Below, one piece after another: positions 26,056-36,170 of a stretch of DNA of 64,000 nucleotides. Origin of the DNA: Artocarpus heterophyllus (lineage: Eukaryota > Streptophyta > Magnoliopsida > Rosales > Moraceae). The notes beneath the pieces are model-generated. The model had not been told where the DNA came from. It worked only from the letters and a program-made list of their open reading frames with translations, and searched no databases. Positions within the stretch are counted from its first letter, which is position 1, and every line of letters begins with the position of its first letter. The DNA lies in NCBI GenBank assembly GCA_025403435.1, contig CM046345.1, positions 310,001-374,000 of the forward strand. The letters are read 5' to 3'. The position numbers were made by a program, and so were the translations under genes.

Positions 26056-26499
26056 ATGGACCCAAAGTACTAACACCTGAGAAAGTATTTCCTATCACTC
26101 TCCCAAAAGATTCTCAGAAAGAAATACAATGCTAGAATCACTCGGTTGTGGATTCTTATGCGTTTTGGCATCTCTTGTGATGCGAGAATGTTGATAAAGG
26201 GAAAGATTCATTCGAGTGACTTCAGTCAAGATGTCGATTTACCAGGAACGGGTACCAATTGTAGTGCAATGAAAAGAAGAGCCCGTACCATCGCGGTCAC
26301 TTATAACAAATGTGGAAGACAAAATTGTAACGGTAAATGTACTTCACCTGGTTATATGTCTACGAATAGAGAGGATAAAATAAGGTTTTGCAGGGATGGA
26401 CTTTCAAAGAAGAACTTCGATAGCATCCATCCTCCTCTTCATGGTCACCCTAGTGGATATGTTAAAGGAGCTATTTTTAAACTCTGGCCTAAATTTTAG
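26056..26499 (+). pseudogene. Cys-rich basic protein remnant, resembling plant-virus nucleic-acid-binding proteins
   Basis: From ATG 26056 to TAG 26497-26499 there are 148 codons with a single in-frame stop at codon 6 (26071-26073). The rest is open. The middle has an Arg/Lys-rich run (KRRAR near 26275) followed at once by a Cys cluster of spacing C-x4-C-x3-C (about 26311-26340), then a further Cys and a His-rich tail (near 26430-26450). A GTG...KRRAR block followed by Cys residues is the layout I know from the small zinc-finger nucleic-acid-binding and silencing-suppressor proteins at the 3' end of carlavirus and vitivirus (Betaflexiviridae) genomes. The similarity is by eye and short, so this is a lead, not an identification. 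A host zinc-finger protein or chance are the alternatives. No restored form is proposed. Confidence 0.4.
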
Positions 26500-27220
26500 G
26501 CAGAAAAACAACGCCTTCGAAATATGGTATTTCTAGATCCTATTTGCCAAGACATAAGAAAACTGGATGGGGAATAAGTCATCGCTCTATAAAGGTTGTT
26601 TAGTCTTTGCTTATTTGAAACAATTTCAGTTGATGTTCAACAGTTTACGTTTTTCTTTTACTCAGAATATTTGCCTTTGAGTTCGAAATAATTATGATTA
26701 TTAGATTGATACAATAAGTGTTTGTATCTCATTTAATTTATGGTTGTCTTTAATGTATATATAATAAAATATATTATCTTATCAGACACGTCACATATGG
26801 TACAGTAACATGTTTGAATTTTGAAAACTTATCCAGATATTTCAAGATTTGTGTCTCAAATTTCAAAAGTTCTACAGTATTTATCGTTTATATTGAATTT
26901 CTAAACTCGATGTATATTTGTCAAAAGGTCTACAGTTGTGTCAAGAAGGTCTTCTGTCAAACCATTCTCAATTGTGAAAAGGTATACCATTAGAGTCTAA
27001 TTTTTTTTCAAAAAGTGAATTAGATTTTCTGTAAACTATCAATCACCTTATCTTATTTTCTTACCCGCGTAAGATTTTGTTTAAATCTTTGGATTACCTT
27101 TTCATTTTCTACTTGTCTATCTCTTTAGTCCATTTTGCATATTCCTCATCCTTAAAATCTCATGTAGAACCCGAAGTCTGAGTGGAGCAGACATAAAGCA
27201 ATCACTTATATAAACCAAAT
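26500..27220 (+). other. Spacer between the Cys-rich and LOG-like remnants
   Basis: About 0.7 kb without a recognisable gene. The last 80 bases before the LOG-like ATG contain ACTTATATAAACC (about 27204-27216), a fair TATA-like box but only a few bases from the ATG, so it could equally be leader sequence. Confidence 0.4.
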
Positions 27221-27870
27221 ATGGCTACCTCTCGGTCCACCAAGAAAATAAAGAATGTCTGTGTCTTTTGTGGTTCTAGCCTTAGAAAAGATAAAGCCTA
27301 TGTAGAAGCTGCAAAACACTTAAGGTAAGTCCTAACACGCAAGAAGATTAACATAATCTATGGGGGTGGTAGTATAAAAATGATGGAAAATATGACGCTA
27401 GCAGCTAGGTCTAGTGACGCCACAGCTGTAGGGATTTGGTCTCATATTCTAGCTGAAAGAAACCTTTATAAGGAAACCATAGGTAAGGAAAAAGGAGTCA
27501 AGAGCATCTGAGAAATTTTTAAGCCATAATCAATAATTCTGATGCTTTTATAGCATTACCTGGTGGTCTAGGTACTCTTGAGGAAATATTCGTAGTTGCT
27601 TGTGAGCAATTATTGGGCTTTCATTCCAAACCCTTGGGATTACTGAATGTAAATGATTTTTATGATAGTCTTTTGAAATTTCTAGATTACGCTGTAGAAG
27701 AAAACATCATTGCAGAATCGGAGAGACAAATCTTTGTTACTACTTCAACAGTTGAGGAATTGATAGATAAGATGCAAATCATACATCTGAAATCCGACAC
27801 TACAACATCCAAGCTTGAATGGGAATGGGAAGGCCGGGAGCAGCCAATTGATTTGAATCTCCATCGGTAA
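27221..27870 (+). pseudogene. Intronless LOG-family (cytokinin riboside monophosphate phosphoribohydrolase) gene, decayed
   Basis: LOG enzymes release active cytokinin bases from nucleotide precursors. This 650-base stretch spans a whole LOG: KNVCVFCGSS at the N-terminus, then YGGGSIKMM (nucleotide loop), ALPGGLGTLEEI (the catalytic PGGxGTxxE signature, about 27560-27590), GLLNVNDFYDSLL and a normal-length C-terminus ending at TAA 27868-27870. Breaks: an in-frame TAA where the family has a residue between AAKHLR and VLTRKK (near 27325), a TGA near 27510 and a one-base frame change between there and 27530, hitting the segment that normally carries the catalytic Arg. Plant LOG genes have several introns; none is present here, which fits a reverse-transcribed copy captured by the element, or a non-plant origin. 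I am confident of the family and fairly confident it is inactive. Confidence 0.85.
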
Positions 27871-28831
27871 TCTTTTGGTTTTATTTATGGCATATAGGCA
27901 TGTGTGTCCGTATTTCGTGTGTCACGAATAACCGTTTACCTTGCATTATGTATTTCTTGTGGTATGCCGTTGTTCAATCTTTTAGATTCATTGAGCCTAA
28001 TGCCAGGATGATTGGATACAGAGTGCTTGATGCTCTCGAAATGCATCCTACTTAAGGTCTGATCTTTTATTTATCGATGTTTTTGTATTCTCCAAGCATG
28101 CCTGATATGGATAGCTGAATATGCAGAGTACCTTATACTCTCGAAACGTATCCGTATCATGTTTGTAATGTGTAATATTCTGTTAATATTATGTGGAAGT
28201 ACCAAAGTCAGTTATGGGGATATTCCATATGAAATATGAGTATATTATTTAGGTTAAATGTTAGTGTCATGAGGATAGCTGTTTAATGAAAAATATATCA
28301 GGTTTGTCTGCAACTACGAGATTCCATCTAATATCTCTATGAATAAGTTTAATGTATAGTTTTGAGTAGAAGTATTTGTATTATATGTTTTATGATTATG
28401 TTTTAGTTTATTAGTTGAAATATAAAAATCAACTATCCTTGACTTTCTCTTACTCAAAAAGAAAAGGAAACCAAAAATAAAGTATGTAGAAGTTTTCGAA
28501 CAATATCCTGAATGTAATTGTAAATCACAGTTCAAGGATAGTGAAGGACTGAAAAATGGTATGATTAGCATGTGTATTCTCTGATCAAAATGTTAAACCA
28601 TAATACGGTGTTGTGAATTTGGAACAAGTCGAAAATACTTTTGTTGAAGTATTTAGTATTGAAGTAAGGTTAATACTCCAAGCAAATGAAGGGAGATACA
28701 ATAACTCACACTTAGGGACAAACAACATTGACGGTTTAGAGTCAGAAGTGGATATCATTACGAAATTGTAATTCTTACTAGTATTGTTAGATTTGAAATT
28801 CAAGGATGAAATTTTTTTAAGGGGGTAGAGT
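27871..28831 (+). other. 3' internal region and polypurine tract of the LARD-like element
   Basis: No gene is identified. A short open stretch near 28440-28580 reads Lys-rich then ECNCKSQ, but it has no start or family match. The purine tract at 28819-28830 sits against the 3' LTR. Confidence 0.5.
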
Positions 28832-31414
28832 TGTGGCACCCATTATTTTTTTAATAGGTAATATGATAATTAAATTAATTATTAGTGTGCTAACTAAAAT
28901 TTATTTCATCTAAAATCTATTTCATCCTATTTATTTCTACCTACTTTAAAATTTTCTAAAATTTTCTTATATCTATTTAATAAATTTACTGAAACGCTCT
29001 TGGAACATCAAATTAATTACGAAAATGTCATTTGGCATTATATGAACTAAAGTCTCCGAAGGAGACATAATGCACTTAATGCTTCACCTACTTGTTTCCC
29101 ACTTCCTATTGTTTTCCTTATTCAATCGGGCCCTCCAACAAAGAAAACCATGCATTCGTTTTCTTTTCTCAGTGCAACACTTATCTTTCCCTTCCTCCTT
29201 GAAATGTGTTCCTCAAATTCTCTTCTTCTTCTTCTTCTTCTTTCTTCTGCTCTCTAAGCCTGAGAAACCCAGCTCCATGTCATTCAAAAGTCTCTATTGC
29301 TAAAGTTGAACTTGAGCTTTAATCTCTTGAATTGATGACTTAAAGTTTTCAATGAGATTTTAAGGTAAGATTTTAGAAAATTAATCTAGTCTTATCTACC
29401 ATGTTTACTTTGAATTTGCTCATTTATTATGCTACACAATTTAGATTTCATGGTTTTGAATGAAAAAGTTTGACATAAGCATGTTTTCACCCTTATTTGT
29501 AAGAAAGACTAAAGATATGGTTTGATGATGATTTTGGTATAAAACTCATGAAAATATGTTTGTTGTGATTATATAATGCAAACTTCATATTTTGGAATGG
29601 TTTTGTGATTTTGAACAAGGATAATTGTTTTGGGTTAAAGAAAAATTTGACATTCCATAAATTTTGTAATACCTATATGGACAGTGGCTCTTTCTTAAAA
29701 TTTTGGGATTAAATGAAAATGAATTTTGTAAATTGGTTTGAATATTTTAAAAGTAGACATTCTAAGCTTTTTAACGAACTATCATAAGCCTAAATCAGAG
29801 TTGTATTCTATTTTCTATGAATTTTTTAATTTTTGGATTGAAAATTAGTAAACCTGCTAGTAACAATATATCGCCCGTTTATGTTAAGTAAACCACCTGT
29901 TAACCTGTGTGATGATTGTAGATAGTGAATCTATCCTTTGTGCAAAAGTATACAGTCAGTTTGTCACGGTATACCAGCTGCTAACCTGAACCAAGAACCC
30001 ATCTTTGCTCACCACCTAATTCCTTAATGTCTTGCAACCTCTCAAATATTATCCTAAGTGATTGATGAATCTTATTCGGGACTAAAACATATAGATTACT
30101 TGTTTATATTTTATATTGTGTTAAGACAAAAACTGTTTACTGTGGTATTCAAAAAATATTTGCATAAAAGCTTTAATGGCACACTAGTAAGATAAATTTA
30201 CACATGATTTATTTATGACTGTGGTTGTATGTTATGCTTTAGTTTTAATTATCCTTATGCACGCCTTAGGATCAAGGGAGTGTTGAGCTAACGTTAATTG
30301 ATTCTGAGATTGAAAGATTGTTGATAAGCTTGAAAGGTAGAGATTTTATTACTTATCTTTTGTGAGGTTTTTATGGAATTAAAATTGATTGTTTTACCAC
30401 AAAATATAGATATATATCTATGTTGAACTGCTATTATATGAGTATCACATATGAAACTATGACATGGACTCGTCTTGTATTGTACGGCAAAGAACATAAT
30501 GAATTGATGCATGTTATTATAAATTGAGAAACATGGTTAGGAAAACTGATTATAAATAATAATTAAATATAGAGAAATAGTAAGACGTGAAGAGGGGCGG
30601 CAGTTACGTCTTTGGGCACGAATACCCTAAAAGGTAAAATTGGGGGAATGTGATGACGTTTCTTTGGGTTGAAAGTCTCAGAACACACTATACGAGAATC
30701 AACTTTGTGAGGACTCGGGGCTTGATGTCCCCTCACCAGAACACCCTTGGAATGTTTAGAGCGTGATCAAGCGCGCCCATTTAGGTTTCGATGAGTTGAG
30801 TGATACTTTATTGAATGTGGGTACCTAGAAATAATGATGAACTGTAATATTTGTATATATATATATATGTATGAAACTTGGTACTGATTAACTATGGTAT
30901 TTACGGAATATGATTGTAATAAATCTCATAATCTGGATAATGATGAGTATTAACTAACCATCTAGGTTTTAATGTGGTAATGATAAAAACCTAAAGGTGA
31001 GTAATGGTTTTCTCTACTGAGCATATTGTCGCTCATTCCCTTATATTTTTATCTTTTCAGGACTCACAAGTGTAAGGTGGCTATGAGAAAAATAGTTGAG
31101 GAAGCTATGTAGCTATATTACATTGGGACTTCTTCAATTGTTAAGAATGTTCTTCATGATAATGTAAGCATCAATTGTTACTTTCTGTGACTGTATTAAA
31201 ATGCATTAAGGATTAAAATGATGATGACAACAGTTTATATTATTAAATTTAAGGTGCTACATTAAACTGTGGTTTAATTGTCGTTTATATTTTATTTTTA
31301 ATTTGAGAGTTTTCATTGAAGCCTCTGGCAACTTTATTTTAAAGGTTTTACTTTTATTTCTGATTTTTATTTTAATTCATTAAAAACTGTTAACTCCCAT
31401 ATAGGGGCGTTATA
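28832..31414 (+). repeat. 3' LTR of the nested LARD-like element
   Basis: 2583 bp, starting TGTGGCACCCATT and ending GGGGCGTTATA, nearly colinear with 21858-24437. It is followed by the TSD copy TATAT and by the resumed Copia RT frame. Confidence 0.93.
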
Positions 31415-32224
31415 TATATCAACAAAGTTTTGGAGAAATTTTGGATGAAAAATTGTTCACCAAATATAGCTCCCATTGTGAAGGGTGACAGATTCAATTT
31501 GAATCAGTGCCCAAAAAATGACCTTGAAAGAGAACAGATGCACAACATTCCATATGCTTCAGCTGTTGGAAGTCTTATGTATGCTCAAGTTTGCACAAGG
31601 CCTGACATTGCATTTGCTGTAGGAATGTTAGGCATATATCAGAGTGATACAGGATCAGACCACTAGAAGGCTGCAAAGAAGGTGATGAGGTACCTGCAAG
31701 GAACAAAAGATTACATGCTTATGTACAGACGGACTGATAATTTGGAAGTCATTGGCTACTCTGACTCTAACTTTGCTGGCTGCATTGATTCACGAAAATC
31801 AACTTCCAGATACATTTTCATGCTAGCTGGTGGAGCCATTTTATGGAGGTGTGCCAAGCAAACTTTGACTGCTACTTCCACTATGGAGGCTGAGTTCGTA
31901 TCTTGTTTTGAGGCTACCTTACATAGTGTATGGATCAAGAGTTTCATTTCTGGGCTTAGAATTGTGGATTCTATCTCTAGGCCATTGAGGATATTCTATG
32001 ACAATTCAGTTGCTGTTTTTATGGCTAGAAACAACAAGAGCGGTAGTCGAAGCAAACACATCGACATTAAGTATCTAGCCATAAGAGAGCGTGTTAAGGA
32101 TAAAGTAGTTATCATTGAACACATAAGCACTGAATTGATAATTGCCGATCTCTTGACTAAAGGCATGCCACCAGTAAAATTTAGGAATCATGTAGATAGA
32201 ATGAGACTTGGTTCCCTTATGTAA
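31415..32224 (+). pseudogene. Copia pol, 3' part (end of RT, RNase H)
   Basis: The Copia frame interrupted at 21857 resumes here with INKVLEKF. Seen next are ASAVGSLMYA and TRPDIAFAVG, an in-frame TAG near 31663, then RNase H motifs: GYSDSNFAGC (near 31755), TATSTMEAEF (near 31873), YDNSVAVFMA (near 31998) and SKHIDIKY, ending at TAA 32222-32224. The D-E-D catalytic pattern of Copia RNase H is visible. The join confirms that the nested element split a single gene. Confidence 0.93.
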
Positions 32225-32498
32225 TTTGTTGTACCTTGATGTGAAACTCTATATTTATGATATTCCTCATTTCAACTTCAGTTAAGTGTACATTTTAGTT
32301 ATGAGAAATATCACTAAAGTTTGGTCCTAGAATAAACATAGGGTTTATTCATTCAGATACACGGGTAAATCTTAAGAAACATGATATGTTGTAATACATG
32401 GAAGATAATACTCGTTATTTAGAGGACTTATCACCATGATTCATGTATTTTGTTTCTCATTGTAATAATTAATATGATGTGTGCGCCTAGTAGGAGAA

Positions 32499-32829
32499 TG
32501 TTGAATCTTAATTGGCCCACGTAGAGAGAAGGCAATTTTTCAAAAAAAAAAAAAAAACAGGGGAAACTGCCTTGAACTGCAATAACCGTGTGATGGCCAT
32601 GGTTAATAAATCAACCCGTGTTTTGGTTCCTGAACACGCAATTCAGACAAAAAACTGCACCATCAAACGAGAATTGAGAGTGCCCAAAAAACCAAAATTC
32701 ACGAAATACAGTGTGCAAAATTCATGCAAAACAGAGGAAAGCACAATGGCAGGAGGTAATAAAATTTGATACAATACACTTCCGTTTTCCTTGAATTTTG
32801 GTTGTTATAAATGTCTCGAACAACCAACA
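32499..32829 (+). repeat. 3' LTR of the outer Copia element
   Basis: 331 bp; pairs with 16863-17191. DNA to the right of 32829 should be the original upstream flank of the MBD gene, moved 16 kb away by the insertion. Confidence 0.92.
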
Positions 32830-33203
32830 AAAAAACCAGGGTAAATTTTAACTCAATAATAATAGTCATAAAATTAAAAATTAATCAATTAAATAAATAG
32901 ACAACTGATAGCTTCTGTCTGATAGGGAATGGAAGACACCCTTTGGTATTTTTTTTGCCCCTTAAAAGGAAAAGGTGATTTTTTTAGTGACTTTTCGTCT
33001 TCTTAGTCTGTTGTTTTGATGAAATAAAAAATTAATTGCACGGACCAATCCCAGGAGTTGGAGAAGATAAAGGGGGAAAACAATAGACCAAAGAGAGGAG
33101 TGTTTTTTGGTGGGAAAAAGAGAGGAGTTGTAAAAGTAGGAGTAACAGACGTCTTGGAGGAATTATTTGCTAGACTGGATACATCACGTCATGATGCATA
33201 TAT

Positions 33204-34071
33204 GGTATACCTTTTTAATAAGTGCTTGATATTTGCACTGTTTTAATGTTATTTTGTTTAATTATTTTTCACTCTCTTAATCACAACCATCATCAATACT
33301 ACACCTAAATCTCCTGCATTAATTACTTCACACATCATCAATATTCTTATTATTTGTTATCTACATAAAACAATTTAGGAAACTTAGAAAAAAAAGTTAA
33401 TAACCTGTTTTAATTTATTTCCACATATATATATATATATATATATCATACATATAAGACGTTTGAGATATTTGAAAAAAAATTGAATGTTACTGAAAAT
33501 TGAATAGAAAGATGTGCAAAATCTAATACTTAGATATAGTTTAGTTTATATATAGACGGATATATATTGGTTTAGAGAGTAGAGAAATTAGATGGATATA
33601 TTAGGAGATTAGATTATATACACTGTTTTGGTTTATAGGAAATTGTATTGAAAGGATCTACTACATATTGGAGTGTATGTTGTTGTTAATATTTGTTAAT
33701 GGATTGTACAATGAAAAATCGTTAAGAATATTGGATCTTTTTTTTTTTTTCCTTTCATTAATTTCTCAAGCACCTTTTGTGTATGGTATATATGTGTGTG
33801 TGTTGAAATAAATTAAAACAGGTTATTAACCTTTTTTCTTTTTTTTTTGCTAAGTTTCGTAAACATATATTTTTTTTTTATTGAAAGGGCTCGTAATCTA
33901 ATTTAAGTGTAGAGAAAAAAAGTATTAAGAAGATTATTAATATTTAAAGCAATTAGTTTGAGAGATTTAAGTGGAGCATATATGATAGTTGTGATTAAGA
34001 GAGAAAGATGAATAAACAAAATAATATCGATAAAACAATCTAAATATTAGCATTTATTAAACGAATGTACC
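33204..34071. mobile_element. Long-TIR non-autonomous DNA element (about 870 bp)
   Basis: The two ends form inverted repeats of roughly 240 bp each. The clearest paired blocks are TTAATAACCTGTTTTAATTT (about 33399) against its reverse complement near 33810-33830, and CTCTTAATCACAAC (about 33275) against GTTGTGATTAAGAG (about 33990). The outer ends read GGTATACC.. and ..GGTACC-like. The middle carries AT and GT microsatellites and no gene. I could not settle the target duplication, so the superfamily (Mutator-like by TIR length) is open. Confidence 0.65.
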
Positions 34072-34199
34072 ACATAAACATAATAACATAATACACTCAG
34101 TCTTCTAAATAATTCTTTAAGATTTTGTTACCCGTGTACTTTTACCTATGCAATTGAAGATACTTTGGTACTTTTATCAGAGTTTAAGCTCTTCTTTTT

Positions 34200-34230
<31 letters not shown>

Positions 34231-35320
34231 CAATTCAACATAAGAATTCATGCTAAGATAATAACGGTTAATCTAAACCAGCTGACCATAAACTTTACAC
34301 ATCACGAAAGGCTTGAGCTTAGACCAAAAGATTTTTACTAAAATCTTGTGATGACTAAAACCTCACTGTATTATGTGCCTGTCCTGATAGTTAACATCAA
34401 ATAGCAGACAAGATTAATTCACTTACAATATAGTATATACATATAAAATGTTGTGTAACACTCTAGTGCAATCCAATATCTATAAATTTTTTATTGCATT
34501 TGAAATTACTTTGATTGTCTTTATATATATATATATATATTTTTATTTGACTATACTTTGGAGAATTTCCTTTACGATTGCAAGGTAACCACAAGTCCCT
34601 AAATTGAGTTTAAAGGGAAGAATCAATCAACATTGTAGATGTTGAAAAGATTTTCGCTCTCATTTCTATCAAAGAATTCTCCAAGCCTTTTCCTTATTTC
34701 AAATATAGATTTATTGTTTCCATGAGAAATAAAGAATGATAACAATTGCGTAGACCATCATCAATCTTCGGACATCTTAAACTAAAAGGAACAAATATAT
34801 CTTAAATATCTAACGTTAATAGTTTTCTTTTTGTAATTTTTTTGAAAAGGTTAACAAATATCATGTGTTCCATTGATTGCTTAAAACAATTACATCATAA
34901 TTACAGAACTATCTACTTTCTTTAATGTAAGCGAAGATACACGTTAGCCTCCACGTTTACACCGTATTTCTTACCTAACAAAAAAATGTAGACCATAGCT
35001 TATAATTCTGGGCTATGTAGGCTTAGTCAAGGATCAGGCCCATCAAATTTTGGGCCCACAAATCCACACCCAATACGTACACGTTTCCATTACTCAAAAA
35101 AAAAAGAAAAAAAGAAAAAAAAAAGAGCACCCATGTTTTGATTAACTAACTTCCCTCCAACTCTCCCATGATACGATCCCTCCACCACAATTTAAAAAAA
35201 AAAAAAAAAAAAGCTAAAACGGTATTTTTTTTCTTTTTTTGTTTTTTGTTCAATTTTCTGTTTTTTTTCCTGGTTAATGCTCAAGTTCTGATGTTTTGAG
35301 TTGCAACGATTCTTTAGCAG
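34072..35320. other. Intergenic DNA upstream of the DUO1-like gene
   Basis: No gene is seen. It contains a (CT)n tract (about 34201-34225), an (AT)n tract (about 34524-34540), and A-rich runs near 35096-35125 and 35192-35212. The promoter of the MYB gene is expected in the right half. Confidence 0.5.
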
Positions 35321-36170
35321 GTCACAGAAAAAGGTGCAAAGCAATCTGCTCTGGTCCCAAAAGGTAACTCAACTTTAACAATTGTTTTATGGTTTCTGTT
35401 TGATCTTTCTTATTCTCTCATTTTGGTTTTTAGCCATTTTCTGCCTCAACTATAGAATTTATGTTTTGATTTATACTCTCTTTTTTTTTTCTTTGCTTAT
35501 TATCTACGATAGTAGTAATTTTTGTAGTGTGATTTTGATTTTAGCATAAACAGCACATTCGAAAGTTTGTCCAAAATGTTATTGGAATTGGATTCCGCGT
35601 ATCTTTTTTATCAATTGATTGAACAAAAGATTTTTCTTCTTTATTCTTTTCTTAGGCAAATTCGTTTTGATCTGTTCCTGAGGAGTCATTTCGAATCTCT
35701 TTTGTTTTTATTTTATTTTATTTTGTTTTTCTTCGCTTTTCCAATGTTGGCTGTAGCAATTACAGGTTCTAATGTTTTTGTATATGTTTGTTTTGCCTTT
35801 GCCGTTTACGTTGGTTTTTTTTTTTTTTTTTTTAAATTCTGCTCTCTTTTTTTAAGTGTTTGTTGTTATTTTTTATATCCTTAATTTGATCACATCATTG
35901 TTTTTTATAATGGAACATTATCCTTGTTACGCTATTTAGAAAATACATCATTACTGTCATAACTCTTATGAGGGGAAAAAAAGAGAACAAAATAGCCTGA
36001 TTTTTAATACATTCATGTAAAAAAGAGGAAAAAATAGAGAATTTCGAACGTTTAAAATAAGAGAACAAATAGCTTGATATTTATTTATTTATTATTTTGT
36101 AGAGAGCTCAAGTGTGGTCGAAAGTTGTTTAGAGAATGGTTGTAGGAGTGTGAGAAAAAAGAGTTGAGAA
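35321..36170 (+). other. Probable 5' UTR exon and leader intron of the DUO1-like gene
   Basis: A short exon-like stretch ends GGTCCCAAAAG|GTAACT (donor at 35363), and a good acceptor TTTTGTAG lies at 36095-36102, about 70 bases before the ATG. Between them is a T-rich, intron-like 740 bases. This predicts a leader intron; no transcript evidence is available here. Confidence 0.4.

Larger units (their letters stand above)
21858..31414 (+). mobile_element. 9.56 kb LARD-like LTR element carrying LOG-like and Cys-rich gene remnants
   Basis: The element has two LTRs of about 2.58 kb (21858-24437 and 28832-31414), a tRNA-Met-type primer-binding site TGGTATCAAAGTC at 24445-24457, a purine tract (AAGGGGGTAGAG) at 28819-28830 just before the second LTR, and a perfect 5-bp target duplication TATAT (21853-21857, 31415-31419) in the Copia RT. 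No gag, protease, RT, RNase H or integrase is recognisable in the 4.4 kb internal region, so it must depend on another element for movement. What the interior does hold is described below: a Cys-rich protein gene remnant (26056-26499) and a full-length but mutated LOG-family gene (27221-27870). The two LTRs are clearly closer to each other than the outer Copia LTRs are, so it inserted later. Confidence 0.93.
16863..32829 (+). mobile_element. Degenerate Ty1/Copia retrotransposon, split by a nested element
   Basis: The two LTRs (16863-17191 and 32499-32829) both begin TGTTGAAT and end CAACCAACA. A primer-binding-like sequence (TTTAGCATCAGAGCCC) follows the first LTR at 17192. Order of pol parts is Copia type: gag, zinc knuckle, protease, integrase, RT, RNase H. 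Flanks are GAAAA (16858-16862) and AAAAA (32830-32834), a 4/5 match as TSD. The native element would be about 6.4 kb; the extra 9.56 kb is the insertion at 21858-31414. It lies immediately upstream of the predicted 5' end of the MBD gene, in the opposite transcriptional orientation. Confidence 0.92.

Noticed and set aside
27300..27345. AG|GTAAGT after AAKHLR in the LOG-like gene, read as a splice donor
   Set aside because: The LOG protein alignment continues without a gap right after it (VLTRKKINIIYGGGS), so no intron fits. The stop it creates is better seen as a mutation.
28314..28839. Two minus-strand frames (85 and 84 codons) in the LARD-like element interior
   Set aside because: Low-complexity and opposite to the element's coding direction; no motif.
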